A stretch of 64,000 nucleotides of DNA from Thiohalocapsa sp. ML1 (GCF_001469165.1 NZ_JABX01000006.1:1-64000), one strand, 5' to 3'; positions 25,871-36,564 are shown, counted from the first letter of the stretch. Notes: generated from the letters alone by a model not told the origin. Numbers and translations are program-made.

Positions 25871-26764
25871 TCACACGGTCTCGCGCTTTGCGGCACGGGT
25901 GCGATACGCCGCCTCGTCATCGACCCGGACGTAGCCGCTCATGTCCTTTGCGATGCAGATGATCTCGCTGATCTTGCCGGCTTGGTCCTTGACCGCGGTG
26001 CGCGAGAACAGGATCGGCACCCGGGTGCCGTCCTGGGCGATGAAGCGTGCCTCGATCTTGGCCAGCGCGCCGGTGCGGATCAGGGCCTCCAGCCAGGTGC
26101 CCATGAAGGCGCCGGCCTCCTCGTCGCCTTCCTCCTCGAAGACATCGCCGATGGAGAGCCCGGTGAGGCCTTGCTCGGTATAGTCGAGCATGGTGCAGGC
26201 GGCCGGGTTCGCCATCTTGATGACGCCCTCGGGGTTCAGCACCAGCAGGGCCTCGCCCATGTGGGTCAGGATGCTCTCAAGGTACTGGCGCGCCTGCTCC
26301 AGCTCGCGCGTGCGCTCGGCGACCTTCTGTTCCAGGTCCAGATTCAGCGCGCGTTCCTTCGCGATCAGCCGGAAGTAGGTGCTGATCTTGTTGATCAGCA
26401 GGTTGTCGTCGATGGGCTTGAGCAGGTAGTCCACCGCGCCCACCGCGAAGCCGCGCTGCTGGAACTCCTCCGACTTGAAGGCGGCGGTCAAGAAGATGAT
26501 CGGGATGTCGCGGGTGCGCTTCCTGAGCTTCAGCAGCGATGCCGTCTGGAAGCCGTCCATGTCCGGCATCTGCACGTCGAGGATGATGAGGTCGATCCCT
26601 TGGTGCTGGAGCGTCACATCAATGGCGGCCCGGCCGGAGGCCGCCTCCAGCACCGTCGCCTCCAGATGCTTCTCGATCAGGGTGCGCAGCGTATACAGAT
26701 TGTGCGCATGATCGTCAACGATCAGGATTTTGTAGCCGGAGCCCTGTGCCATACCAGCCGTCAT
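25871..26764 (-). CDS. Receiver-PAS response regulator
   Basis: The 297-residue protein has an N-terminal receiver domain (KILIVDDHAHNLYTLRTLIE, DLIILDVQMPDMDGFQTASL with the phospho-Asp, and VDYLLKPI with the conserved lysine), a coiled-coil linker (LNLDLEQKVAERTRELEQAR) and a C-terminal PAS domain (LTHMGEALLVLNPEGVIKMA, SRTAVKDQAGKISEIICIAK). No output domain is present, so it likely passes the signal on to another protein. Its start overlaps the stop of the kinase gene by four bases (ATGA), so the two are co-translated partners. An alternative start lies at 26752. A direct repeat of TTCACATGGTCTCGCG near 25856-25883 overlaps its end. Confidence 0.9.
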   Translation of the reverse strand: MTAGMAQGSGYKILIVDDHAHNLYTLRTLIEKHLEATVLEAASGRAAIDVTLQHQGIDLIILDVQMPDMDGFQTASLLKLRKRTRDIPIIFLTAAFKSEEFQQRGFAVGAVDYLLKPIDDNLLINKISTYFRLIAKERALNLDLEQKVAERTRELEQARQYLESILTHMGEALLVLNPEGVIKMANPAACTMLDYTEQGLTGLSIGDVFEEEGDEEAGAFMGTWLEALIRTGALAKIEARFIAQDGTRVPILFSRTAVKDQAGKISEIICIAKDMSGYVRVDDEAAYRTRAAKRETV

Positions 26765-29166
26765 GCGATATCCGGTGTCGGCAGCCCGCCGCTGTCTGCC
26801 TTGTTCACTGTGACGGTGCCTTGCAGCAGCGCCGCGAGCGCACTCCGGTCCACCGGCTTGGTGAGAAAGCCGTCGGCGCCGGCGGCCAGGCAGCGCCGAC
26901 GCTGCGCTGCGCTCAGGTCACCGATGACGTAGATCGGGGGTACGCTGCCGGCCGCCTCCTCGTAAATTCGCCCGATCGTAGCACAGCTTTCCGCCGCGGA
27001 TGCCGAGGCGGCCAGCAGCAGGAGGGCACAGTCGCGCTCCTCCTGCAGGGTTTCCAGCGCCTCGTCGGCATCCGCCGCGGTCTGTACGCGCACGCCCAGG
27101 GCCTCCAGCTCGGAGGTTGCGGTCACCAGGCACTGCACGTCGCGTTCCACCAACAGGACCCAATGATTGCCGATTTCGACGGTGGGTGTCGCCGGCGTGG
27201 CGGGCGGCGCGGCCGACTCGGCGCCGTCGCGCAGCGCCGCCGTGTCGGTGCGGGCGTCGATCCGCAGCGGTGGTGCCGCGTGGTGTTCCAGGATCTCGAC
27301 CGCCTCGATCTCCGCCGGGTCCAGCTCGAGCGGCAGCAGCAGCGTGAAGCGCGAGCCCTCGCCGAGCCGGCTCTGGATCGTGATCTCGGCCCCCAACAGC
27401 TTGGCCAGCTCGCGGCTGATGGAGAGCCCAAGCCCGGTGCCGCCGTAGCGCCGGCGCGTGGAGCCGTCCGCCTGCTGGAAGGCCTCGAAGATGATCTCTT
27501 CCTTGCCCGGCGGAATGCCGATGCCGGTGTCGCTGACGGCGATGGCGACGGGCCGCTCCGCGCTGCCCGCTGTCACCGCGATGGTGACGGTGCCCGCGTC
27601 GGTGAACTTGGCCGCGTTCGACAGGAAATTCTTCAGAATCTGCCTGAGCTTGCCGCGGTCGGTGTAGATCCGCTCCGGTGCGCCCGCGGCGATGTCGAGG
27701 AGTAGTCGCAAGCCCTTCTGCGCCATCGGCGGGCGCATCAGCTCGGCGAGCTCGGCGAGCGTTGGGGCGATATCGACCCATTCCAGGCTCACGGTGACCG
27801 GACCCGCCTCGATGCGCGAGATGTCCAGAATATTGTCGATCATCGTGCGCAGGTCGCGTCCTGCCTCGTTGATCACCTGGGCCTGGCGGCGCTGCTCGCC
27901 GTCGAGCGCGGAGGCCTCGGCGGCCAGCATCTTGGACAACAGCAGGATGGAGTTGAGCGGCGTGCGTAGCTCGTGGCTCACGTTGGCCAGGAACTCCGAC
28001 TTGTAGCGGTTCGACTGCTCCAGCTCCCGCGTGTGCTGGCGCTCGGTGGCGATGTGCTCGGCATGATGCTGCGCCAGCGCGTTCAGTTGCCGGGCCAGCG
28101 CGCGGACTTCCTGCGGTCCCTGCCAGTCGAAGCGTTGCGGCTCGCTGTCGCGCAGGATGGACTCGATGCCGCTGGTGAGCTCCTGGCCGAAGTGCTCGGC
28201 GCGGTTCGCGAGCCAGCGGGCCATGAGCAGCACCACCAGCACCAGCACCAGGATAATGGACAGCACGCGGGCCATCAGCGCGTCGCGGAATTGCTCGATG
28301 GGGGAGGGGTCCACGGGCCGGCCGACCCACAGCGGCACGCCCTCCTCGGTCAGGAACATGGGCACCCACAGTAGCGGCGGGCCGTTCGCGTTCTTCCACA
28401 GCGCGAGCTTGCCGTCCTCGAAGATGTCCGCCAGGCCGCTGAAGTCGTCGAAGGCCGTCGCGGTGTCGCTGAGCGGCTCGCCGGCGCGCAGGTAGCTGCC
28501 GGCGTTGGTGACCCAGAGCGTGTCGCGGTAGTACTGCGCGAGCCCGCCGACATCGATGGTCATCAGCAGCAGGCCGGGCGGCAGGGCGTTGGGGCCGCCG
28601 GGCTTGCCGACAGGGCTCGCGAGCTGCAGGGTCATGAGCTGACGCGGGTCTTCGGTTGCGCCGTAGGGGTTGATGCGGATGCGGCTGACGATGACCTCGC
28701 CCGTCTTGAGCTTGAGGCCGGCGTTGACGAAGCCGCGGCTCGGCGGCTCGGGTGGCAGCGGCTCAGGGTGCCATGCGGAGGTCTTCGGGTCGCGGCGCAG
28801 CCAGAAGCGCACGTTGCCCGCCGCGTCTACGAACAGAATCTCGATCACGTCCAACTGATCCGGCAGCATCTGGTTGATCCAGCCGGTGTAGCGGGCGCGC
28901 GCCAGGTCGATGTCCTCCTCGCGGCCGATGTCGCCCAGGATCACGCCGGGCTCGGGCAGCTTGGCGAGCAGTCGTATCATCTCGTCGCGGCTCGCGAGGT
29001 GCTGGTCCAGGTCGCGGAAGTCCGCCCTCAGGTTTTGCAGGTACGCCTTCTGGTAGAACATCGCTGTGCGATCGAGCACCAGCGGCAGATTGATCAGCAC
29101 GGCGATGATCAACGGTGCCAGGCCGAACAGCAGCAGCAGCAATAAAATGTAGTAGCGGAGCTTCAC
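26761..29166 (-). CDS. Hybrid sensor histidine kinase with degenerate receiver
   Basis: The 801-residue protein has a membrane helix near residues 6-28, an extracytoplasmic sensor of about 270 residues with a Cache-like PYGA pattern, a second helix (300-318), a HAMP-like stretch, a dimerisation domain with His398 in FLANVSHELRTPLNSI, and an ATPase domain with NAAKFTDAGT, DTGIGIPP, FEAFQQADGSTRRRYGGTGL. At the C-terminus is a receiver-like domain in which the phospho-accepting Asp is missing (LLLLAASASAAES replaces the strand with Asp) and the first acidic patch reads LLVERD, while KPV is kept. It probably relays phosphate to the receiver-PAS partner encoded just downstream. The signal is unknown. 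Confidence 0.9.
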   Translation of the reverse strand: MKLRYYILLLLLLFGLAPLIIAVLINLPLVLDRTAMFYQKAYLQNLRADFRDLDQHLASRDEMIRLLAKLPEPGVILGDIGREEDIDLARARYTGWINQMLPDQLDVIEILFVDAAGNVRFWLRRDPKTSAWHPEPLPPEPPSRGFVNAGLKLKTGEVIVSRIRINPYGATEDPRQLMTLQLASPVGKPGGPNALPPGLLLMTIDVGGLAQYYRDTLWVTNAGSYLRAGEPLSDTATAFDDFSGLADIFEDGKLALWKNANGPPLLWVPMFLTEEGVPLWVGRPVDPSPIEQFRDALMARVLSIILVLVLVVLLMARWLANRAEHFGQELTSGIESILRDSEPQRFDWQGPQEVRALARQLNALAQHHAEHIATERQHTRELEQSNRYKSEFLANVSHELRTPLNSILLLSKMLAAEASALDGEQRRQAQVINEAGRDLRTMIDNILDISRIEAGPVTVSLEWVDIAPTLAELAELMRPPMAQKGLRLLLDIAAGAPERIYTDRGKLRQILKNFLSNAAKFTDAGTVTIAVTAGSAERPVAIAVSDTGIGIPPGKEEIIFEAFQQADGSTRRRYGGTGLGLSISRELAKLLGAEITIQSRLGEGSRFTLLLPLELDPAEIEAVEILEHHAAPPLRIDARTDTAALRDGAESAAPPATPATPTVEIGNHWVLLVERDVQCLVTATSELEALGVRVQTAADADEALETLQEERDCALLLLAASASAAESCATIGRIYEEAAGSVPPIYVIGDLSAAQRRRCLAAGADGFLTKPVDRSALAALLQGTVTVNKADSGGLPTPDIA

Positions 29167-29279
29167 ACGCGGTCTCGCACAGGTGCCGGCGGGCTACGAT
29201 AGCGGCGCAGCCGTGCCGATGGAACGGGCCGTGGTCAGTTGCGTCAATCGGGATTTCCGCACAGAGCGAGGCGTCAGCG

Positions 29280-30107
29280 ATGCAGGGTCCAGTTCCGGGG
29301 GCGGACGGTGCGGAGATTCCGGTCCTGTTCCTGGACGACACGCTCGTGGCGGTGAGCAAGCCGCCCGGCCTGCTGGTGCACCGCACGCGCCTCGCGCAGG
29401 CGCAGACGTTCCTGTTGCAACGGCTGCGCGACCAGCTCGGCCGGCGCCTCTTTGCGGTGCATCGCCTGGACCGGCCGACCTCGGGCGTCATGCTGTTCGC
29501 CCTCACCCAGGCCGCCGCGCGACACCTCTCGCGCCAGTTCGAGGCGCAGCGCGTTGCCAAGCAGTACCTGGCCGTGGTGCGCGGCTGGCCGGAGCCTGAG
29601 GGCTGCATCGACTATGCCCTCGCCGATGCCGAGGCGAGTGCCGCGGGCCGGCGGGCGCTGCGGCCGGCGCTGACCTCGTACCGGCGGCTCGCAACGGTGG
29701 AATTGCCCGTGGCCGTCGGCCGCTATCCGACCAGCCGCTACGCGCTGCTGGGCGTGCAGCCGCACACCGGCCGCCGGCATCAGATCCGGCGCCACCTCGC
29801 CCACATCCGCCACCCGCTCATCGGCGACACCACGCACGGCGAGGGCCGGCACAACCGGTTCTTCCGGGAGCGGTTCGGCGTCGAGCGGCTGCTGTTGCAT
29901 GCCCGCGAGATAGGCTTCGCGCATCCGCGCGGCGGGCGCATGGCGGTCAGCGCGCCGCTCGATACGGACTGGGGGCGAGTGCTCGATGGGCTGGGCTGGG
30001 CCGACAGCGCCGAGCCGGCCCGCGACAAAGAGCCCCTGTGCCGGCGTCAGAGCCCGCGCACCAGCTCCAGCACATCCGCCGCGTGGCCCTTGGGCTTGAT
30101 ATCGTAA
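29280..30107 (+). CDS. truC: tRNA pseudouridine synthase C
   Basis: The 275-residue RluA-family enzyme carries FAVHRLDRPTSGVMLFALTQ with the catalytic aspartate, LVAVSKPPGLLVHRTRLAQA, YLAVVRGWPEPEG, and GRRHQIRRHLAHIRHPLIGD. These agree closely with TruC, which makes pseudouridine 65 in several tRNAs. It is divergent from the kinase gene, with only 113 bp between. The C-terminal 20 codons overlap the convergent bcp gene by 61 bp; the tail there (RDKEPLCRRQSPRTSSST) is non-conserved, so a stop codon may simply have been lost. The ATG at 29280 is used. Confidence 0.93.
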   Translation: MQGPVPGADGAEIPVLFLDDTLVAVSKPPGLLVHRTRLAQAQTFLLQRLRDQLGRRLFAVHRLDRPTSGVMLFALTQAAARHLSRQFEAQRVAKQYLAVVRGWPEPEGCIDYALADAEASAAGRRALRPALTSYRRLATVELPVAVGRYPTSRYALLGVQPHTGRRHQIRRHLAHIRHPLIGDTTHGEGRHNRFFRERFGVERLLLHAREIGFAHPRGGRMAVSAPLDTDWGRVLDGLGWADSAEPARDKEPLCRRQSPRTSSSTSAAWPLGLIS

Positions 30108-30511
30108 AGGGCGTGGCGAATCACGCCATCGCGCCCAACAATGAACGTGGAGCGGACGATGCCCATCTTCTTCACGCCGTTCTTCTCCTTCTCGCGCCAG
30201 ACACCGTAGGCCTCGCAGACGTCCCCGTCCGTGTCTGCGAGCAGCCGGACACTGAGCCCGTATTTGTCGCGGAAGGCACCATGGCTGGCGCAGCTATCCC
30301 GGCTGATGCCGACGATGTCGGTGCCGGCGGCCTCGAATTCGGCGTGCAGGTCGGTAAACTCCAGCGCCTCCATGGTGCAGCCCGGCGTGTCGTCCTTGGG
30401 GTAGAAGCACAGCACGAGATTGCGCTCCGCCCACAACCGGGTGATATCGACACGCTCCATGTCCGCATCGGGCAACGAAAAGGGCGGAGCCGGGTCGCCG
30501 GATTGCAGCAT
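30047..30511 (-). CDS. bcp: Bcp/PrxQ-type thiol peroxidase
   Basis: The 154-residue peroxiredoxin starts LQSGDPAPPFSLPDADMERV and has LCFYPKDDTPGCTMEALEFT with the peroxidatic cysteine. The second cysteine five residues on that E. coli Bcp uses for resolution is missing (TMEAL), but a cysteine in SRDSCASHGAFRDKYGLSVR could resolve intermolecularly or intramolecularly. The tail includes VRSTFIVGRDGVIRHALYDI. It is a soluble cytosolic hydroperoxide reductase using thioredoxin. It overlaps truC at its 3' end. Confidence 0.93.
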   Translation of the reverse strand: MLQSGDPAPPFSLPDADMERVDITRLWAERNLVLCFYPKDDTPGCTMEALEFTDLHAEFEAAGTDIVGISRDSCASHGAFRDKYGLSVRLLADTDGDVCEAYGVWREKEKNGVKKMGIVRSTFIVGRDGVIRHALYDIKPKGHAADVLELVRGL

Positions 30512-30749
30512 GTGTTTCCCCTTGGCAGCGGTGCTGTTGTTTGGAACCGGACGGCAAAATGCCGCCGGCAGAGCGGCCCTCCAGAGGGGCCGCTCGTCGA
30601 TGTCCCGGCGAAATGTAGGGAGCGCTCGCGCGGGCGTCAACCGCATTCGCAACGCGTCAATGCGCGTTGCCGTGGCGTTTTGTCGCGATTCGTGGGCGCG
30701 ACGCCGGTGGCGACCGTCCCGCGGCTTTACTGCCCGTGCGCTGCGGCGG

Positions 30750-32138
30750 CTAGGCGACCGGCAGCGGCGGTGCCACGGGGGCCGCGCTGGGGGCGGCACC
30801 ATCGTCGTCGGCAAGCGCCTCGTCGTCCGGCGGCTCGTCCTCCGGTGGCAGGCGCACGCTGGCCACGGTCCCGCCGCCCACGCGGCTGCTGAGATGGATC
30901 TCCATGTTGTTGGCCACCGCGAGCTGGCGGGCGACGGCGAGCCCGAGCCCGGAGCCGCCGGTGCGGCGGTTGCGGGATCGCTCCAGCCGGTAGAAGGGCC
31001 GGAACACCGCCTCGCGCTCGGCCTCCGGAATGCCTGGTCCGCGATCGAGCACAAAGATGACAGCGGCGCGGTAGTTGCAGTCCATGCGCAGCTCCACCTG
31101 CGCCTGGCTGTAGCGCAGCGCATTCTCGATCAGGTTGCCGAGGATGCGCCGCAGGGCCATGGCGTTGACCGCCTGAATGCAAGGACGCCCGGGCTGCCAG
31201 ACGATGCGCGGGCGGCCACCCACCACCTCGGCGACGAGGCGGCCGATGTCGAGGCGCTGCCGCTCGCCGGCGCCGAGGGTGCGGCCGAGCTCCACGGCCT
31301 GGCTGATCTGTGCGTTCATCTCCTCAAGGTCGCGCTCCATGCGCTCCTTGAGCCCCGGGTCGGTCTGCCGGGGCAGCATTTCCAACGCCAGTCGCAGCCG
31401 CGTCAGCGGTGTGCGCAGATCGTGGGAGATGCCGGCCAGCAGCACGGTGCGGTCCGCGAGCAGCTCGCGCACCTGCTGGCTCGTCTCGTTGAACTGCCGG
31501 GCGAGGTCGGCGAGCTCGCGCGGACCGCTCTCCGGCAAGGGCTCGGGAGAGCGCCCTTTGGCCACCTCTTCGGCGGCGCGGGCGAGGCGGGTCAGGGGCG
31601 AGGTGACCCGGCGCGCCAGCACCGACGCCGTCACCACCAGCAGCAACAGGGCCAGCGTGGAGATGATGAACAGGCCCTCCATCGGCTTGGTATTGATGCG
31701 ATCGCGCGGAAAGCCCGCCCATACCTGGCCCTGCGGCGTCTCGAGCTCCACCCAGAACCAGCGCTTGTCGTCGATGACGTTGCTCTGCATCCGCACCTTG
31801 GCGCCCGCGCGCTCGCTCAGCGCCTCGCTCAGGCGCTGCACGTACGGAAAGTAATAGTCGTGCAGGTCCTTCGGGGCCTCCGGCTCCGGGCGCAGCCAGA
31901 GCTGGTAGTCGTCCAGCAGCTTGTCGTGGTAGTCCGGCTGCATGTCTTCGGGCAGTTGTACCAGGGTGCGCGCGGATAGCTCCATGAACGCGGCGAGATC
32001 CGCCGTCGAGCGCTGGACCACCGGGAACAGCGCGTAGTAGACAACGGTGAAGAAGGTGATCAGCGCGAAGCTGCCGAAGGTGAGCACCAGCGTCAGCAGC
32101 ACCCGTGCGAACAGCGATGACGGCAGCAGCGACGGCAA
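30750..32138 (-). CDS. EnvZ-like osmosensor histidine kinase
   Basis: The 462-residue kinase has two membrane helices (about residues 12-38 and 155-176), a periplasmic domain of about 115 residues, a HAMP linker (RRVTSPLTRLARAAEEVAKG), a dimerisation domain with His239 in GISHDLRTPLTRLRLALEML and an ATPase domain (GNLIENALRY, DRGPGIPE, RTGGSGLGLAVARQLA). The sequence order and start of the H-box match EnvZ. The start is TTG at 32138, following GGAGGGG inside the end of the response-regulator gene, 5 bp before which it ends, so the pair is translationally coupled. The C-terminal tail is proline and acid rich. Confidence 0.9.
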   Translation of the reverse strand: MPSLLPSSLFARVLLTLVLTFGSFALITFFTVVYYALFPVVQRSTADLAAFMELSARTLVQLPEDMQPDYHDKLLDDYQLWLRPEPEAPKDLHDYYFPYVQRLSEALSERAGAKVRMQSNVIDDKRWFWVELETPQGQVWAGFPRDRINTKPMEGLFIISTLALLLLVVTASVLARRVTSPLTRLARAAEEVAKGRSPEPLPESGPRELADLARQFNETSQQVRELLADRTVLLAGISHDLRTPLTRLRLALEMLPRQTDPGLKERMERDLEEMNAQISQAVELGRTLGAGERQRLDIGRLVAEVVGGRPRIVWQPGRPCIQAVNAMALRRILGNLIENALRYSQAQVELRMDCNYRAAVIFVLDRGPGIPEAEREAVFRPFYRLERSRNRRTGGSGLGLAVARQLAVANNMEIHLSSRVGGGTVASVRLPPEDEPPDDEALADDDGAAPSAAPVAPPLPVA

Positions 32139-32142
32139 GGGA

Positions 32143-32859
32143 TCACCCCTCCGCCTGCGGCGTGAACATGTAGCCGCGGCCCCAGACGGTGCGGATGTAG
32201 CGGGGTTGCTTCTTGTTCGGCTCGATCTTGGCCCGCAGGCGCGCCACCTGCACGTCGATGCTGCGATCAAAGGGGTTGCGCTCGTAGCCCTTCAGCATGT
32301 CGAGCAGCCGGTCGCGATGCAGCATCTGGTTCGGATGCTCGACGAAGATCGACAGCAGATCGAACTCGCTGCCGGTCAAGGTCACGGGCTCGCCGTCGCG
32401 TGTGAGCTGGCGTGCGGCGATGTCGAGCCGATAGGGGCCGAAGCTCACCGGCTCCGCCGCCACGGCCTCGGCGCTGGGCATGCGCCGGCGCAGCACGGCA
32501 CGGATGCGGGCGAGGAGCTCCCGCGGATTGAAGGGCTTCGCCAGGTAATCGTCGGCACCGACCTCAAGGCCGACGATGCGGTCGATGTCCTCGCCGCGCG
32601 CCGACAGCATGATGATGGGCGTGTCGTCCTTCGTGCGCAGCCGCCGCGCCAGCGCGAGCCCGTCCTCGCCGGGCAGCATCAGGTCGAGGATGAACAGGTC
32701 GGCCTGTTGCTCCTCCAGCCAAGCGAACATCGCGTTACCGTCCTCCACGCCGCTGACCTCGAAACCCTCGCGACGCAGGTAGTCCGTCAACAGCTCGCGC
32801 AGTGACGCGTCGTCGTCGACGACTAGGACACGGGTGTGGCTGTCGGTGGTGGTGGCCAT
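32143..32859 (-). CDS. OmpR-family response regulator
   Basis: The 238-residue protein has a receiver domain with phospho-Asp59 (ADLFILDLMLPGEDGL), the acidic pocket VLVVDDD and the conserved lysine in DDYLAKPFNPREL, then a winged-helix DNA-binding domain (RLDIAARQLTRDGEPVTLTG, HRDRLLDMLKGYERNPFDRS, RYIRTVWGRGYMFTP) as in OmpR. It is encoded directly before the EnvZ-like kinase on the same strand. Its targets would be porin or envelope genes in enterics; no site is evident here. Confidence 0.93.
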   Translation of the reverse strand: MATTTDSHTRVLVVDDDASLRELLTDYLRREGFEVSGVEDGNAMFAWLEEQQADLFILDLMLPGEDGLALARRLRTKDDTPIIMLSARGEDIDRIVGLEVGADDYLAKPFNPRELLARIRAVLRRRMPSAEAVAAEPVSFGPYRLDIAARQLTRDGEPVTLTGSEFDLLSIFVEHPNQMLHRDRLLDMLKGYERNPFDRSIDVQVARLRAKIEPNKKQPRYIRTVWGRGYMFTPQAEG

Positions 32860-33180
32860 GGCCGCATCATCGCACGGGTCGCCGCGGCGGCGCAGAGCAC
32901 TGTTTTGTGACGTGCTTCCGGGATTTTTCCGGAGGTTCTCCGAAAGCGCGTCGCCGCGTTACAACTTGTCACAATATCCGAATATGATGAAATACCTTGG
33001 TAGTTCCCGCCACTGATAATGAACTTGAGCTATGGGGGAACCAAAGCCGATTGGAGGCGAAGGACCTCGCCGCAGACCCGACGCCCGGACCCCCGCCGGT
33101 CGTTCAGGTGGGCGCACCGGCCGCAGTGGCCGCGCGCCTGAGAAAGACTAGCGCAGTTGCGAGAAACGGAGGCAGTACCA

Positions 33181-33323
33181 TGAGTTTCGACGCATTGACC
33201 ATCAGCGGCGTCTTGGCAGCGCTGGCAAGCGCAGGGTTCATCGTCGGTGTTGTGCGCAACAACGACCGGATGCGGGGCGGCGGCACGGGCCCCGAAGCCG
33301 ACAACGACGCGTGCAACCGCTGA
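33181..33323 (+). CDS. MSFD-type micro-protein (47 aa)
   Basis: A 47-codon frame after a GGAGGC site encodes MSFDALTISGVLAALASAGF, a hydrophobic helix, then a polar tail (NNDRMRGGGTGPEADNDACN). It shares start, hydrophobic helix and ribosome site with the 36-residue product at 8922-9032, and both loci have a CACAACTTGT- or TACAACTTGT-like sequence about 150-210 bp upstream. The helix and short tail suggest a membrane micro-protein. It lies divergent from the OmpR-type operon. Function unknown. Confidence 0.6.
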
Positions 33324-34500
33324 CCCCGTAACCCTGGGTCAAGACATCCCGGACCCGGTCGCGTGGTCAGGCGCGCTGGGGCCGTGATATCGCTGACGGG
33401 GCGTCGCTCTCGGCCGTCCCGGTGAGGTTCGGACGGAACCGGACAACGCGATTGTGCCAGTCTCGTTTTCGGTCCCTGCAGATCAGCGCCACAGTGGGCC
33501 CAGGGCTTGCTGTCGCCGACCAACCCTAGGCTCCGCCTCGGATGCGCTACGGACAGCGCGAAGGACCGCGATCTGTCCGAGCGCCGGCAGCGCGGCATCG
33601 CCGCGGCGACCACCTCGATTTCTGGGCAGCAAGCCAGCTTGGCCGCCCGGCAGCATGCAACCTGCCGTGGCGGTTCTTTTTTGTCTCGTTCTCGCGGCGG
33701 TTGCACGAGCGCCGTCCAGGCGGCGCGCCTGGATCGGAGCGCGGCAGGCTGGCGTTGGCCTGGCGCCGCGCCGCCCCATGCTCAAGCACGCTCGCCCGGT
33801 AGGGCCTCGGTCAGAATGTCGAAGACGGCTTCGAGCGTACGCCGCACTTCGCGCGCGATGGCGAGGGCGTCCGTGTCGAGCCAGTCGCCATCCGTCGCCA
33901 AGTCCAGGCCGCCCTGGAGGGTGTCCGGTGCCAAACCCAGGTGGCCCAGATCGGTCTCGGTCAGCTGCTTTAGTTGTATGCCGCGGCTCATCGGTCGTTG
34001 CGCCTCTGCTGCCGGTTTGGAAAGGCACGGGAAAACCCGTACCAACGCTCGCCGCCGATGCTAACCCAACTCGCTTGTGGTTGTCGCTGCCCGTCCTAAT
34101 GCGGCGGGAGGTTGGCTCCGGCGCAAGGTGCCTCACGTCGGCGAGCTGCGGCCGGAATCCCGGCGTCCGGCCTCGCCGCATCGACACGCTTGTTGATCTG
34201 GCGCACTATTCGACCGGCGAGCAATGTCTTGAGCGTGGGCAGACGACAGTCTCCGCACCGTTGGTTGATCCGCAACACTTCACGGCGTCCCGCCGCTCGT
34301 TCATTCTTGGTCAAAACCATAAGTGGCCCGCGGCATTGCCGCAAAGTCAGACGGCCTGCCGAGGGAGTCGACGCTGAGGACGCCGGAAGACGGCGCCGTC
34401 CGAATTTTATGCCGAGTCTGCCCTAACCGCGGATGGGGATGGCCGCTGATACGCGTTTCCCCGAGGCCGGCAAGCACCACCGAACCGGAGAGCCAAAGAC
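33324..34500. other. Long gap with one doubtful small ORF
   Basis: No well-supported gene. A 69-codon minus-strand frame from 33991 to 33782 (start MSRGIQLKQLTETDLGHLGL, rest rich in Asp, Leu and Ala) has protein-like composition but no recognisable family. The remainder is GC-rich DNA without homology that I can name. Confidence 0.4.
33782..33991 (-). CDS. Hypothetical small protein, doubtful
   Basis: The 69-residue frame reads MSRGIQLKQLTETDLGHLGL then DTLQGGLDLATDGDWLDTD and ends in an amphipathic helix (REVRRTLEAVFDILTEALPG). Composition and absence of rare-codon clusters are protein-like, but no ribosome site or family was recognised and the gene stands alone in a long gap. It could be a remnant of a larger gene. 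Confidence 0.35.
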   Translation of the reverse strand: MSRGIQLKQLTETDLGHLGLAPDTLQGGLDLATDGDWLDTDALAIAREVRRTLEAVFDILTEALPGERA

Positions 34501-34896
34501 ATGCAAGTGCGTGATTACATGACCGCAGCGCCCATCACCATCGATGCGGGCGCTGACTATCAGGACGCGTTCAGCATCATGGAGGAGAAGGGCCTGCACC
34601 ATCTGCCGGTGCTCGACGCCGGCGGCAACTGCGCCGGGCTCGTGGCGCGGCGGGACCTCCAACTGGCCGCCCGTTGCTTTCAGGAGGCGCCGGTCGAAAT
34701 CGGCGAGATCATGCATCAACCCGTGACGACCATCTCACCGGATGCGGACTTGGGGGCCGCCGTTGAACGCATGATGGCGGATCACATCGGTTGCCTGCCC
34801 GTCTCCGACAACGGCGGCGGCCACCTGGTGGGCATCATCACCGAGACCGACCTGCTGCGCGCGCTCCGCGATCTGCTCGTCGAGCGCGGCGGCTGA
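34501..34896 (+). CDS. Stand-alone tandem CBS-domain protein
   Basis: The 131-residue protein consists of two CBS motifs. The first has VRDYMTAAPITIDAGADYQD and GLHHLPVLDAGGNCAGLVAR, the second EIMHQPVTTISPDADLGAAV and HIGCLPVSDNGGGHLVGIIT followed by TETDLLRAL. Such Bateman modules bind adenine nucleotides and sense energy state, but a separate protein could regulate a partner in trans. Its 3' end overlaps the tail of the nucleotidyltransferase remnant on the other strand. Confidence 0.9.
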   Translation: MQVRDYMTAAPITIDAGADYQDAFSIMEEKGLHHLPVLDAGGNCAGLVARRDLQLAARCFQEAPVEIGEIMHQPVTTISPDADLGAAVERMMADHIGCLPVSDNGGGHLVGIITETDLLRALRDLLVERGG

Positions 34897-35171
34897 CACC
34901 CGCGAAGCGGACCGTCTCCTATCCGTAGGCGCCCCTGGGCGCGCCGGGCGGGCTCGGCGCGATGGGCCGGCTCGGAGTCGTCGGCGACGACGATGTACAG
35001 GTCGAGATCGCTGTCGGCGTCGGGGCTGCCCCAGGCGTGGGAACCGAACAGCAGCACGCGCTCGGGCGTGAGCGCGGCCACGAGCCGGGCGGTGACCTCG
35101 CGGAGCTTGGCAGCGAGGGCGGCCCCGGTGAGACCGGGCGCCGCCTCGGCGCTACGCTGCTGCGTCGGCAT
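34782..35171 (-). pseudogene. Minimal nucleotidyltransferase, apparently truncated
   Basis: The first 75 residues match the minimal nucleotidyltransferase fold: TPERVLLFGSHAWGSPDADS with the GSxxxG motif and DLDLYIVVADDSE with the metal-binding aspartates. After position 34950 the sequence turns into arginine- and serine-rich residues without family features, suggesting a frameshift or loss of the 3' end into the antisense of the CBS gene. MNT genes normally pair with a HEPN gene, and none is seen. It may be a broken MNT antitoxin-type gene. Confidence 0.6.
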
Positions 35172-35203
35172 CGGCTTGTCCGCCCCGGATAGCGAACGGG
35201 CGC

Positions 35204-36424
<1,221 letters not shown>

Positions 36425-36564
36425 GGCAAATTCCTCGACTGCGGCAAAGTGCGCAGTATAAGGGGAACAGCGAGCGTGACCCCGGCGGCGAATGCGTCGC
36501 GGTGTTCCGCCCTCGGGTGCTGTCGCCGGTGCGCCCGGGGTCCGCACCTGAGCCTCCGAGAAGC

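Noticed and set aside
34046-34500. Possible gene upstream of the CBS-domain protein
   Set aside because: All frames are short and arginine rich with no family resemblance; nothing can be supported.
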